From: Dastarcus helophoroides
Lineage: Eukaryota > Arthropoda > Insecta > Coleoptera > Bothrideridae
Assembly: GCA_028583605.1 (NCBI GenBank)
Contig: CM053327.1
Coordinates: forward strand, 29,438,626-29,502,625
Length of the DNA stretch: 64,000 nucleotides
Direction: 5' to 3'
Shown here: positions 36,701 through 49,201 of the stretch, piece by piece
Layout: every line of letters begins with the position of its first letter
Numbering within the stretch: position 1 is the stretch's first letter
Notes under the pieces: generated by a model
Database searches by the model: none
Told to the model about the DNA's origin: nothing
The model's input: only the letters and a program-made list of their open reading frames with translations
Program-made: the position numbers and the translations under genes

Positions 36701-37525
36701 ATCGCAAATTTTGAGAAAAAATCAGAATCCAGGACGTAGGGAAGTTTTATGAAGTCAGCATCACAAAAAAATCATTAGAATTTGAATTTTTGAGAAAAAA
36801 TTGGCATATTTAAATTAAAGTGAAATTTGAAGGAAAATATTCAAAAAAAACTTAAAATTTTTATTAATAACTTCAAAAATAGAAGTAGATTATAAAAGGG
36901 AAACTGCAAGTTTGAAAAAAAAACAAATTTTGAGTGCCTGTTCTGAAGAAAAGGTTGGAATTTTCCGAAAAATTCGAATTTGCAAAATAAAATTGCCAGG
37001 AAACTAGACTTCAATGAAAAAGACTTCACTGCTTGAGTCCATATTTACAATAGCACATAAAATTTTTATTTTATACTCGAAATTTTAGGAAAAGAAAAGA
37101 AATATTTCGAGAAAAAGTCCAAATTTCAAAAATGAGCCGAAAATTTTCAGAAAAGAATATTCAAGTTATATACCTTAAAATTCAATTTGGCTTAAAACTT
37201 TAAGAATAAAATCAATATTTTTTTAGAAAGAGTGGAACTTGTAAGTTTCAAATTGAACTTTCAAAAAAATATTCTTTCCAGTAAACTCGTAATTTTGCGA
37301 AGAAAGTTGAATGAACTTGTATAATATCTTGAAAAGGAAATTTCTAAAAAAAATTCCTAACGTTGGGGTAAAGTAAAATTTATTTTAAGAACATACAAAT
37401 TCAACAAACCGAAATAAACCGTTAAATTTTTCCGGTTCTGTTCCGGTTTTCGTTCCTACAAAAATAACGGGATTTTTCGGTTTCCGGTTTTCGGTTCAGT
37501 TCCGGTTCGAAGCCCTGGTGATAAT
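33786..37525 (-). mobile_element. Long non-autonomous hAT-type element, copy C (reversed)
   Basis: The element proper is 33794-37517, with the same termini as copies A and B (CAGGGCATCGAACC at the left, GGTTCGAAGCCCTG at the right). Its interior matches copy A in reverse orientation. Flanks are GTGATCAT (33786-33793) and GTGATAAT (37518-37525), an 8-bp duplication with one mismatch. It is T-rich to about 36.4 kb and then A-rich, the mirror of copy A. No transposase frame is present. Confidence 0.87.
34390..35345. repeat. Internal tandem duplication in hAT copy C
   Basis: Two diverged units of about 480 bp share the markers GAACATTTTACTTTTGTAAC, TTTTGAATATTTGGAATTGA and AAATGATTACTTTTTGAAAA. 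The matching part of copy A is single. Confidence 0.7.
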
Positions 37526-38278
37526 TGAAAAAAAAATTGTCTATGGAATTGGTAAGTGTTTTGATAGTGTTTAAAGTAAAAAGCATTCATTCGCAATGTG
37601 TCAATGACTAAAACAATTATGAAATCCGCTAAAATGTGTAATTCCAACATCCCAGCGTGCATATCTGCCGTAATTACTGTGTTGCGTGTGTGATAGTTCC
37701 GAAAACATCTAAATGAAATAATGTAAAGGATAAATTTGATGTGCGCTATTATCCATTCTGTAATTTTAAGATGAAAGTTGCATGAACTTGTGTAAAATTT
37801 TGAAAATGAAATTTCTAAAAAAATCCCAAACGTTAGGGTAATGTAAAAATTATTTTAAGAAAATACAAAGTCAACAAACCGAAATAAACGGTTCAATTTT
37901 TCCCGTTCTGTACTACAAAAATAACATGTTTTTTCAGGTTTCCGGTTTTCGGTTCAGTTCCGGTTCGAAGCCCTGGTGATAATTGAAAAAAAAATTGTCT
38001 AGTTTCAAAAACCCACGTTTTTGCAGTCAATCGCACCTTTGATGGAATTGGTGAGTGATTTGATAGTGTTTGAAGTAAAAAGAATTCATTCGCAATGAAT
38101 CAATGACTAAAACAACTCGAGATGCCGGTCTTGGATCGCGCTAAAATGTTTAGTTTCAACATCTCAGCGCGCATGTCTGCCGTAATTACTGTGTTGCGTG
38201 TAATAACCTGTGCTAACTCCGAAAATATCTAAATGAAATAATGTAAAGGATAAATTTAGTCTGCACTATTATCCATTG
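37290..38278. repeat. Tandem duplication carrying a hAT end and its flank
   Basis: Unit 1 (about 37290-37757) holds the right 230 bp of hAT copy C plus flank. Unit 2 (about 37758-38278) repeats it, including GGTTCGAAGCCCTG (ending 37975), the adjoining GTGATAAT and the downstream words GCCGTAATTACTGTGTTGCGTG and ATCTAAATGAAATAATG. Unit 2 has an extra 40 bp or so near 38005. The duplication therefore postdates the hAT insertion. Confidence 0.85.
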
Positions 38279-38354
38279 GGCTAACTAAAGTTTTTTATTT
38301 AGAATAACATATGAATCATCTGAAATGAAACATTTTTAAAATTTCGTATATTTA

Positions 38355-39083
38355 TTAATATCGAACTCTATAACCAGAGTCATAATTAGCATTTCCATCA
38401 TTACTTTGACTACTCTCGTATCCCCCGTTATCATAACTTAATTCATTTTGCCTGTAATACGTGGGGGGCTTAGTTCGACGTTGTTGATAAACCTCCCCAT
38501 CATCCCTATAGGTAGCGCTATATTTTCTTGGCGCCACAGGTGCTGGAATCGGTGCTGGTGGTGGAAGTGCTGGACGAGGCGCCGGACGTGGTGCAGGTCG
38601 AGGTGCAGGCCGCGGAGGAGCTTCATCATAAACAGGTTCCGGTTCATAATACTTAGGGGGTGGTGGCTGTCGTGGCTCCTCGGGAAGTGGAGGAGCATTA
38701 TAGTCATAACCTGGTACCGTTCTAGAACCAGGCGTTATAATTGAAATTAACTTTTAATCCCGTAGGATCCGTATAAGAGAACCGTCCATGTATGACTCCA
38801 TCGGGATCACCTTTGGCTGCGTGAGCTATTCCGTCTTCGGTGCGATATAAGAAACCAAATGTTCCGTCAACTTTTGGTTCTAGGCGACTATCTTGAAGTA
38901 TGGTTGGATTAATTCTGTCTTGGGCTGTTGCAGCGCATGAGAAATAGAGTAATAGACAGCCCTGAAAAAATAAGAAAAGAATGTGTTCGTGCTAATAAGA
39001 GTGCGCAAGGTTAATAAAATTATGCAGATTTTATTATTATCCAATTTACGGATATAATATTTAAATTTTACTCTAATGGACAT
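38355..39083 (-). CDS. Cuticular protein (RR-type chitin-binding), two exons, frame-broken
   Basis: Structural protein of the exoskeleton. Exon 1 (39083-39072) is four codons, MSIR, ending at the donor AGA/GTAAAA. A 110-bp intron (39071-38962) ends TTTTTTCAG. Exon 2 from 38961 continues in phase 0 as GCLLLYFSCAATAQDRINPT, completing a signal peptide. A chitin-binding region of the Rebers-Riddiford type follows (DGTFGFLYRTEDGIAH, GRFSYTDPTGLKVNFNYN), then a tail with PAPRPAPRPAPRPAL and Tyr/Asn-rich sequence ending DSGYRVRY. One extra base near 38733 breaks the frame: read straight, the protein stops at 38722 after about 80 residues; skipping it gives about 205. The tiny first exon is typical of insect cuticle genes. 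An AATAAA overlaps the stop codon. Confidence 0.75.
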
Positions 39084-39211
39084 TAGAATAACTTTCAACT
39101 AGATTGCATATGCTATTTAATAACAACTCGTATGTAAAACTCATAACAATAACGTAATTTATGACATCTTTTTTGCATAACATTCTCACGGATAACGCCA
39201 CAACTTAATTG

Positions 39212-39219
39212 CTTATATA
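39212..39219 (-). promoter_or_regulatory. TATA box of the cuticular protein gene
   Basis: TATATAAG on the minus strand lies about 130 bp upstream of the ATG. With a start site some 30 bp downstream it would give a 5' UTR of about 100 nt. Confidence 0.45.
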
Positions 39220-40084
39220 CAGCTTAATTAGAGCTTTAAATAATTCAGTCTCATTTTATATCGATATTAAAGTCCCAATCCTCTCGAATAGTAAAGCTAT
39301 TAGTAATCTACTCTTAAAAGAATTAATGCTTGACAAATTTATTTTTTGAAGCAAAGATATTGATAAACAATTTACTTTTAAAAACTAGGACTCACTACAG
39401 TTAATGGAGGTTCAACTTTGGCGGGAAAAAAATGATTGCCACCACATTCTGTACTCATGATAAAAATTTCACGTCTCCGAATTTTTCGTTTCAAATTGTT
39501 TATACATTATGTCTCATTAGTACAAGGAGGATAGATATCCCCGTTAAAGTAGTTCAACGACAGCAAAAGTAGCAAAAAAGTTTTTAGAACGTTAGATCTC
39601 CGCTGTGTAAGCAAGACTGCTACCACGACTCGATTTGTAGCATAGACTGTCCGCGTGGATACAATAATACCCCCAAACGCTTTGCAGTAGATTTTCTGTC
39701 GAACACATTGCATGTTTATGCGATAAATTTTACGCAACGGTACTTTGGCCAAAGGTAGAAGAAGTAGTAGAGGTACTGTTACTTCAAGATGTTTCCCTAA
39801 CGCGCAGGAATGAGGCATCGAATTTCTGTGAGATGTGTGTGATTACGCAAAAATGGTACCGCTAGAAACCTTAATATTTTACTTTTTCATTCACAATATT
39901 ACCCTAGCATAACTGTATTAGTTTTTTATCAAAATCTATAGAAAAGTTTGTCCGCTATAACATGACATCTTTTCGAAAACTTCTTTCGTCCATGCCTTAC
40001 ATAGTTAAAAATCATAAATTTGATATTGAATATTTTGGTTTTGGCCCCGGCACGGGTCGTTTAATTTTGCAGGTGACTGGGTAA
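39220..40084. other. Upstream region of the cuticular gene, no other gene recognised
   Basis: A minus-strand open frame of 103 codons (39507-39818) is somewhat GC-richer but has no recognisable domain. The remainder shows nothing identifiable. Confidence 0.4.
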
Positions 40085-41700
40085 CATCTGACAAAAATTT
40101 AAAAAAAACTGTAGAAAAGCAATTGACTACCGAACTACCTTCAGGAAAAACTCATTTTTCTCATTTTTTGCAAGACTGGCCAACTCTAAATTTAAAAATA
40201 GGAAGTGTTCTAACCTAACCTAACCGAATCTAACCCAACCTAACTTTTATTATTTTGATTTTTTAGGAAATAAAATCTTTTTGTCATTCAAAAAAAAAGT
40301 TACTGTGCAAAATAACGTAGCTTTATCCTTTGGAGTAAGGGTTGGCATCCTTCTTAGAATAGTAAGCCACGTTCAGTTAAGGAATTTTTGGATGGGCCAC
40401 ATATTTTATTAAACATGGGCGTAGCTAAAATAGGGCAGAGTGGGGCACTTGACCTCCGCTGATTCATGTAGCAAACCGAAAATGTATATGTATTTAACTA
40501 GGGGACCTTTTCTAAAAATTTTCTTTTCTTCTTCAAAATTCATCTTTTCCTTGGAAAATTTTTTCGAAATTTCGACTTTTTTTTGCAGTTTCGAGATCTA
40601 TAGAAAAGCAACGGACTGCAGAACTACCTTAAGGAAAAAATCACTTTTCTCATTTTTTGTTAGATTGCCCAACTCTCAAATTTAAAATAGGACGGTGTTC
40701 TAATTTAACCTAATCGAATCTAACCTAACCTAACTTTTTGCAAGATATTTTGATTTTTTAGGAAATAAAATCTTTTTGTCATTCAAAAAAAAATAATTAC
40801 TGTGCAAAAAACGTAGCTTTATCCTCTGGAGTAACGGTCGCCAACCTTCTTCGAACAGCAAGCCACATTCAATCAAGGAATTTTTGGATGGGCCGCGCAT
40901 TTTCTCAAACATGGGCGTAGCTAAACAGGGCAAGGTGAGGCACTTACCCCCTCCCTCGCCGGTTCATGTAGCAAACAGAAAATTTATATGATTTTACTAG
41001 GACACTTTTTCCAAAAATTTTCTTTTCTTCTTCAAAATTCATCTTTTTCTTGGAAACATTTTTTTGAAATTTCGACTTTTTTCTGCAGATTAGAAATCTA
41101 TAGAAAAGCAACGGACTGCAAAACTAACTTCAGGAAAAAATCATTTTTCTCATTTTTTGTGAGACTGCCCAATTCTCAAATTTAAAATAGGATGGTGTTC
41201 TAATTTAACCTAATGGAATCTAACCCAACCTAACGTTTTTCAAAATATTTGGATTTTTTAGAAAATAAAATCTTTTTGTTATTCAGAAAAAAATAATTAC
41301 TGTGCAAAAAAAAAAACCTAGCTTTATCCTCTGGAGTAGCGGTCCCTCTTAGAACAGCAAGCCACGTTCAGTCTAGGAATTTTTGAATGGGCTACACATT
41401 TTCTCAAACATGGGCGTAGCTAAAATAGGGCAGAGTGCCTCCCCTTCCCACCGGTTCATGTAGCAAACCGAAAATTTATTTGTATTCAACTAGGGGACTT
41501 TTTTCCAAAAAAAATCTTTTCTTCTTCAAAATCCTTCAAATTCATCTTTTGCTTGGAAATTTTCGGAATTTCGACTTTTTTCTCAAATTTAGTATTTTTT
41601 TACAATATTTTTCTTCTTCTTTTGAGATTGCGCAATTATTCATAAAATTCGACTCCTTTTATTAAACATAATTGTCAAAATTTTTATTCAAAGTTTGTCA
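40085..41700. repeat. Threefold tandem repeat (about 495-bp unit) with TAACC words
   Basis: Markers recur at a period of about 490-500 bp: ATAGAAAAGCAACGGACTGC (near 40110, 40600, 41100), CATGGGCGTAGCTAAA (near 40418, 40908, 41408) and TTGGAAA...AATTTCGACTTTTTTC. Each unit contains a short run of CTAACCTAACC-like words (40208-40245, 40697-40733, 41197-41236). The third unit is partial. Non-coding. Confidence 0.85.
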
Positions 41701-44700
41701 TTTTTTTTCTGAAATTTTTATAATTCTGAAAATTTTAGCTTGTTTATTAAAATTTGTCTTTTTCTCGATATCTTATCTATCTTCTGATAAAAAAAGTGTA
41801 TTTTTTGGAAATTTCAAATTTTTGTAAAAGGACAAAAATTACAAAAAAATTTCTTTGTAAACAACCTCTTTGTCAAAATTTACACGTGTTCAAAATATTG
41901 GACATTTTCTGGCGCCACATGGAGGTAAGGTAGGGCGCTTGTTTTCCTCTGACTCGAGCAGTCAAGAGAAAATAAAAAATCACCCAAGAAATTTCAATTT
42001 TTTTTCTTAAAATTTCATTTTTTTTCATAAAATTTGCTTTTTTTCCAAATTTCAATAAAAACTGACTCTTTCTGGAAATTTCGAATTTTTACCAAGATTA
42101 AACGCTTTTTCCCAAAATTTAGACCTTTTTCGCAAAATTTCGATCCTGTTCTGGTTATTTCGTTTTTTTCTCGGAGTTTTGACCCCTTTTTTCTAAATTT
42201 CTTTGGAATTTGATATTCTTTGGAAATTTTTCAATTTTTTTTGTCCACTCAAAATTTCGTCTTTTTCTCGGAGTTTTGACTACTTTTTTAAAAACTTTAA
42301 CTTTTTTCTTGGAAAAAAGAATATCAAATCTTTGGACATTTTTTTTGTCCACTTGAAGGTTTTCTCGAAATTTCGCTTTTTTTTCCAAATTCCGATACTA
42401 CATAAACCTTTTTCTAAAAATTTCGATTTTTTAAAATTTGATTTTTCAGAAATTTTTTACTGGTTTTTTGAACTTTGCTCCTTTGACAAAATTTTGATTT
42501 TTATCTCAATATCCGATGTTTAATATTTCTATAAATTTCGCCTTTTTCTTGGTAAATTCGTCTCTTTTGTTAAAATTTTAACATTTTTCTCTAAAAATAG
42601 TCGTTTTCCTGAAGTCGCCTCAAAATTTGTCCTTTTTGAAATTTCGATTTTATTTTCAAAAGCCTTGTTTTTGAACTTTTGCTTCAAAAATCATTTATTT
42701 ATTGCAAAATTACGACGGAGTGTTGACAAAAATGCGAAGCCAAATATTTTTGGGGATTTCGAAAAAAAGATTTCTTGTAAATTCAACGTCTTTACTGCAC
42801 GTTAAATTTTGAGAACAAAGTCTTTGAAAATTGCGATTTTTCTTTCTCAAAATTCGACTTTTTCTGAAAATTGCGTTTTTTACAGAATTAGAATTTTTGA
42901 CTATTTTCGAATTTTGGATATTTTAGAGTTTTTCAGAAAGGTTAGGTTTTTATTTTTTTTAACTGGAAATTCCGATTTTAAATTTTTTTTTCGAAATTAC
43001 TACTTTATTCTCAAAATTTTAATTTTCTTCTTAAAACTGGATTTTCTCTTAACATTTTTTAAATTTGCTAGAAAATTCAATCTTTTTCTCCAAATTGCAA
43101 CGGATTTTTCAAAAATCGTGAATTTGTTTCGAAGTCCGTTCTTTCAATTAACTAATTTTTCTTAATTTATTTTTAAAATTTAATATCCAGTAATTCAACT
43201 TGTTTAAAATATCTTATTATCCAAATTTTGACTTTTATCTCAAAATTCAATATTTTCGGTTTTTGGACATTTCCATTTAAAATTGAATTTTTTTGAAGAT
43301 TTCCACTTTTTATAAAATTCTTTTATTTTTATAAAATTGGATTGAAATTTTAATAGAAAACTAAAAGTCTGAATTTTTGGAAATTTTGAGAAAAAGATTT
43401 CTTGCAAATTTCGAGAATATAACAAAATTGAAATAAAGAATTGTGAAAGAAATATTTTTGAAAGTTGCAATTTTTTTGCCTAAATTCGACTTGTTCGGGA
43501 AATTACTGCTTTTTTCACCAAACTGACTTTTGGAAATTTGGTCTTTTTTGACATTTTCACTTTTTCAAAATTTCGACATTTCTCAAGTCCTTCGAAAGTA
43601 TTTTTTCTTAAAGTTTGGCTCCTTTTCGAAATTTCGACTTTAATCTGCAAATTCAATCTGCCCAGTTCCTATACTTTTTAAGTGAAAATACTCAGCCCGA
43701 AGAAATTTTTTTTTTACCTATGAATTTTTCAGAATGACTGTTGCCCCCCCCCCTCCTTGAAGAAAAACTTGCTTACGTCCATGTCCACAAAACAGAAAAC
43801 AGATCGGTACCTGTTGGTGCAAAAATAATTAACCTTTTCTTTTTAGAAATCTAGAATTCTTTCTCCAAATTTTAATCTTTCAATTTTCTAAATCCGAAAT
43901 GTCTAGAAATGTCCAAATTTTGAATTTCAGGAGGCACTTAAGACTTTTTCCTCAAATTTTCTTAAAATGTTTCTGAATTTTTTCATAAATTTTACTGAAT
44001 TTTACTCTTTCTGGTTTTGAAAGCATTGAGTGAGGTTTCGAGAAGAATCACAGTCTTTTTTTAAACTTCGGAAATTTTAACTTAAAAAATCCGAGATTTT
44101 ACAGTTTTTTCTCGACTTCTTTCTACAATTTTAGATTTGAACATGAACATTTTTACGTTGTTCCTAAAATGTAAACATTTAACTGAAAATTAAGACTTAT
44201 TCTCTAAAAATGTTCCTTTTTCTCTCAACGAATCCATTTTAGATTGAATTATTTACCTTTTGGTCAAACTTTTGAATTACAATTTGATTTTTCAAAATAA
44301 ATTTATATTTTTATTTTTTTTTCTATGAAACTTTTCAGTTTGATCTTGAAAAATTGGAACATTCTATTTATTAAGTGCGATTTTTGTTCTAGAACTTGTG
44401 ACCTATTTCTCAAACATTTCAGATTAAACCTGAAATGTTTACCATTTTCTCAAAAAATAATGTTTATATTCCAAAGTTAGTTTTTTTAGAAAATTAAGTT
44501 TTCCCATTAAAATGTTTGTTCTAGAACTTGCGGCCTTTTTCTCAAACATTCCAGATTGAACTTAAAATGTATACCACTTTCTCAAAAAATAATGTTTATA
44601 TTCCAAAGTTAGTTTTTTTTAGAAAATCGAGTTTTCCTATTAAAATTTTGGTTGTAAACTCAAAATTTTGATTATAATGTCAAAATCTTGATCATAATCT

Positions 44701-45679
44701 CAAAATTTTGGCTTTGTCTGAAGATTTCGAATTTAAGTTGGATATTGTTCAGTTTTTTTAATCAAAATATTGTATTAAACTGGATTTTTTAAATAAACTT
44801 CATTTAGACGTCTTTTAAATTTTGAGTTGGAATGTAGATTTCGGTTTTTTTTGAAATTTTGATTGTTTTTCTGAAACCTTTCAGTTTCAGTTTGCGATGT
44901 TTACTCTTTTCCTATAATTTAAACTTTAACCTCAAATGTCAGACTTCTTCGATTAGAAAAAGTTTTAAAATGTTTTTTATTTTAAAATTCTGCGTTTTTT
45001 CTCATCAAGATTTCGAATTTAAATTAGAACTGCTCGCCATTTTATAGAAATGTTGCATGCAAAATAGATTCAACGAAGTAACTTTCGAGTTATTTTCAAA
45101 ACTACTTGTCTGTCAAACTTCGAGGTTGAACTTCGAAGATTTTTCTAATTTCGACTTTTTTTCTCAAACTGTTCACCTTAAACTTAAAACGATTATTTTT
45201 GCATAAAAGTTTAATTCTAAGTGATTAAAATTTAGACCTTTTAGAAAAAGTTTAACGTTTCCTGAAATTTGGACTTTTTTCTCAACATTACGAGTCACCC
45301 AAATCCGAAAATGTTTAACTTTTTTAATTTCAAGTTTAAACTTGTTTTTCGAAATTGCCCAGCTTCGAGATTTTTTAAAATATACTTTGAAGGAGTATTT
45401 CTCTGAATCTTTAGAAATTAAACCTGAAATCTAAAAAAAACCTAAATCTACGAAATCAAATATTTTAGAATTTTGTTTGCTTCAAAATTTTTAGTTTTCG
45501 TCAAAAGGACTTTCCCGTCCGAGACTAAATGGAGAATGTTTAACTGGAAAATTCGTGAAGTTTTTGTTAATCTCGATTTTTTTCTGAAAGTGTTTACCTT
45601 GAACTTGAAATGTATTCAGCAATTTCAGGCTTTGTCAATGTCGACTAATATACTGAAATTGCATGGGAAACATAGCTTT
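41701..45679. other. AT-rich low-complexity DNA
   Basis: Almost entirely T-rich AAATTTCGACTTTTT-type words with no coding sequence. A 130-bp tandem pair (44386-44516 and 44517-44650, each opening GTTCTAGAACTT) and a C11 run near 43745 are the only distinct features. Confidence 0.65.
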
Positions 45680-45870
45680 CTTCAAAAATTGAAATACAAA
45701 AATTGTCCTCTGAAACCAAGAAAGATTAAGTATCTCTCTGAAGATGATAGCTTGGGTATCGAAACGCGTTAGAGCAACCTTTGTTGTGTTTTTTAATTTT
45801 TCTTGGTTTTAAAGGAAAAGATTTGTATTTCAATTTTTTGAAGATAACCAAGGACTAGTCCGTTTCACCA
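45680..45870. repeat. PAL palindromic repeat, copy 7
   Basis: The left half is truncated after AACCAAGAAAGATTA. The right half, from GTATCTCTCTGAAGATGATAGC to GGACTAGTCCGTTTCACC, is complete. Confidence 0.85.
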
Positions 45871-45999
45871 AAAAAAATATTCTTTTTCTAAAATGTTAAT
45901 TTTGTACTCAAAATTTGGACTTTCTAGAAAAAGTTGAACAAAATTTCGGCTTTTGTCACATCTCGAGTTATTTAGGTCTCAAAATGTTTATCCTTTTTT

Positions 46000-46270
46000 G
46001 AAGTGAAAACTTCTTTAGGCGCTTTGGGTGATTTAGGATAGGAGGTAAACTTGTGGTTTCGCGTGACCATCACGCAACGCCATCACGCCAACTTGCTCTA
46101 ATGTTAAAAGTATGTTCTACAGTTAACATTAGAGCTTATCGAAGTGTATTTCATTTTCAATAAATATTAGATTTGTTTTCACACGATACAAGCATTTAAA
46201 CCACAAATATAAAAAGGTGAGGTTGGTAGAATTAATTTTCAAATATTTCCAATATTCTGACTTGTTTACT
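46000..46270 (+). mobile_element. SINE-like repeat, copy 3 (body only)
   Basis: GAAGTGAAAACTTCTTTAGGCGC...CAGTTAACATTAGAGC...ATATTCTGACTTGTTTAC matches 29129-29370 and the body at 17150-17355. No tRNA-like head is seen upstream. Confidence 0.65.
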
Positions 46271-46462
46271 AGTGTGGATTCGAACTACACTATGTATTTC
46301 CTACCTAGTTTTCACTTCCATCGGCAGTCTCCAAGGCTGCCTATTTTTATTTAATTTCGAGTTTACATTAAAAAGTTTCAACTTGTTTTTCGAAATTTCG
46401 CAGTTTCGTATTTTTTTTTTAAATATATTGTATATTCTTCTCCAAGAAATATTTCTTAAATT

Positions 46463-46591
46463 TTGGTGGAACGGTGTGGTCCTTGGTTATTTTTAAAAAT
46501 TGAAATCTTGTTCCTTGAAACCAAAAAAGATTAAAAAACACAACAAAGGTTGCTCTAACACGTTTCGTTTACAAGATTTGTATTTCAATTT
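46463..46591. repeat. PAL palindromic repeat, copy 8
   Basis: Left half TGGTGGAACGGTGTGGTCC to AACACGTTTCG, then the outer end of the right half (ACAAGATTTGTATTTCAATT). The centre is deleted. Confidence 0.8.
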
Positions 46592-49201
46592 CGCTGACTC
46601 TTCCGAAATTAAACATAAAATCTTAAAATTCAAAAATTTGAGATCTATTTGTTTTCCATTTTATATAAATTAGAAATTTTTCACAGGCTTTCTAGTTTGA
46701 ACTCGTAAATTTTTTTCCTCAACATTTCACTAAAATTTAATTTTTTCTAGAAATGTTTAACGTTTTTTTTTCCCTCGAAATTTTATTATTATTTTATTTT
46801 TTGTTGATTTTAAATTTCCAATTTCAAACTGTCTAAATGTCATGTTAAAACTCAATTATTTATATAAATATAGCACTTTTTTCTTGGAAAAATTTTAGTT
46901 CAAACTTTAAATACTTCATTTGGGAAAGATAAATTCATAGAAATTTCAAATGTTTTCCCTTTGGGTTGCTTTTTATCTAAAATTTAATTTTAGATTTCAA
47001 AATTTTTATTCCATACTCAAAATCTACACTTTTTTCTAGAAATGTACACGTTAATATCTAAATTAAATTAACATATGTAGTTTAAACTGGAAACTTTGGT
47101 TTTTTTTCTAAATTTCATTATAAAACTTATTTTTGTTATTAATTTACAATTTTTTCCAAGGTTTTATTTTTTTCCTAAGATTCATTTTTATCTCCAAAAT
47201 TCGAAATTTTAAGGTTTACTTAGATTTTGGGAGTTATCTCGAAAATTTTAACTTTTTTTCTTAAACTTTTAAACATTGAAATACAAATCTTGTCCCCTAA
47301 AACTTACAAAGGTTGTATTTTTTAATCTTTCATAGTTTCAGGGGACAATATTTATATTTCAATTTTTAAAGATAACCAAGGATCAGTCCGTTCCACTTAA
47401 ATTAAACTTTTAAATTTAATATTGATAATTTTCCATGCTTCCCAAGGCTTCAGCTTTAGAAATCAGAATTTTGCCTGTATCCACAAATAAACAAATGTAA
47501 TATTAATTTTTTTTAATATTATTATATTATATTATATATTATTATATTTAATAAACAAAATTCATTTTAACTTTACTGACCCAATAAAACCATTCAATAA
47601 GTATCCAAAATGAAAAAGAAAAAAAAATGATATCTGATATTATAATGTTAAATTTGATTTAATTTTTAACACTATGGATTCAGTTACTTTAGATTGCTAT
47701 AATTTTTCATTTAATCATAAAAATTATTAAATAAGTAATGGTAGTGCAAACAGAGGACATTAATGTTTTTTTTTAATTTTTTTATTTGTATTGTTTTGTG
47801 AGACATTTCGTGTGCAAACTAACTAACTAACCTAACTTATATAGTTAATATTGAAAGAATAATGTAGAGATGTAGAAAGAAATTTTCAAAAGGCCTCTCA
47901 ACGTTTTGTGTGATGTTGCGGAGACATTGCAAAGGCGCCTTTTTTATTCAGAGCCAAAAATCTGCCAAAAATCTACGTGGAGAGATTCGAAAACAAATTT
48001 AGGGTTAATAAACAAGCTAACTAACTAATGCTTTGGTTTAGTTTAAAAAATTCGTGAACCCAGAAATAAAAACAAAAAGAATTAGAAAATTTTGTCTTGC
48101 TCTAGTACTTCTGACTGTGCATTAACCGCAACTTATAAAAATTTTCGGCTACAATATCTTAGAACTAGAAATTTGACGCCACAAACCGCTGTTTAAAAAT
48201 CCTAAATATGATTCTTTTTCACACGAATTTACAACTGTTCAAAAATAGCCAAAATTTTTTATAAATTTTCTATGTTCTTAATTTTCTGGATTAGTGTATT
48301 CATCATACTACACTTTAAGTAAATTCAAGAACTAAGCACTGAAATGGCACTAACACAATGAATAAAATATTATGGCCACTTGCATTTTTTTGCATTTTGT
48401 TTAGTCATGGAAGGTACTATTTTATGATACTATTCACTTAACTCAGCACACATCACACAATCTAACACAGTGGAACTTACTATGTAAAATAAAGCACCCA
48501 TTTTCCTCGTTGTAAAAACTACATAAAAACTTCCAACTTTTTTACTTAATGAGCCGATATTGCGAACTTTAGTAAACAGCAAAACGCAATCCTATATATA
48601 CCGGTAAATGGCGCTCCTATTTCAATGCTGACTACTTCCTAAAGAAAAACATTCTTGTATGTCTGTTGGTGACTACTAAGTGGCATACAATATTAATGTT
48701 TGCATTCACGCCAGTTATTTAATTAAAACATTTGCAGCATGTTTATGGGTTCACTTTCAGCACTTAAAAATATGCTCCGCATTGCATTTCAATTGGTAGG
48801 AGGTTCCTGGTATGCATAAGGTATTGTTCTCCCTTTGAAGTCTCATTGCCAAAGCTCCATGAATTTATTGACTAGACTCCTTATGTACATATAGATTTAT
48901 ACGTTTATAAATCATAATGCAACAGCATAAATAAAATACCCGATCTTAACGGTATATCGTAGAAATCGCCTTGAATCAGATAAATATTCCACATAATTTA
49001 ACATATTGTAATACTACGGCAATGTGAGGTAATGCAATTTTTTTGACGTAAATTTTAGATAGGAAATCAGTAAAGGCAGCAACAGCGAGAAGTCGAAGTG
49101 CAAAAACAGGTCAAGGAAAACTTGTCACTTGCTAAGGAACTAGAATAATACACAGAACCCAATTAACAAGGGTAAATAAATTACATCAAAGGTCCATAAC
49201 A
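46592..49201. other. AT-rich and intergenic DNA
   Basis: Low-complexity DNA to about 47.5 kb, excluding PAL copy 9, then a more ordinary AT-rich sequence with no open frame or motif that I recognise. Confidence 0.5.
47275..47397. repeat. PAL palindromic repeat, copy 9 (degraded)
   Basis: Short remnant: ATTGAAATACAAATCTTG, then ACAAAGGTTG and TTTTTTAATCTTTC, ending GGATCAGTCCGTTCCAC. Confidence 0.75.

Noticed and set aside
38438..38744. Two further open frames overlapping the cuticular gene
   Set aside because: His/Arg/Trp-rich shadows of the proline-rich tail; the third frame carries the recognisable protein.
39507..39818. Minus-strand frame of 103 codons upstream of the cuticular gene
   Set aside because: No domain, no signal peptide, no splice context; too little to call a gene.
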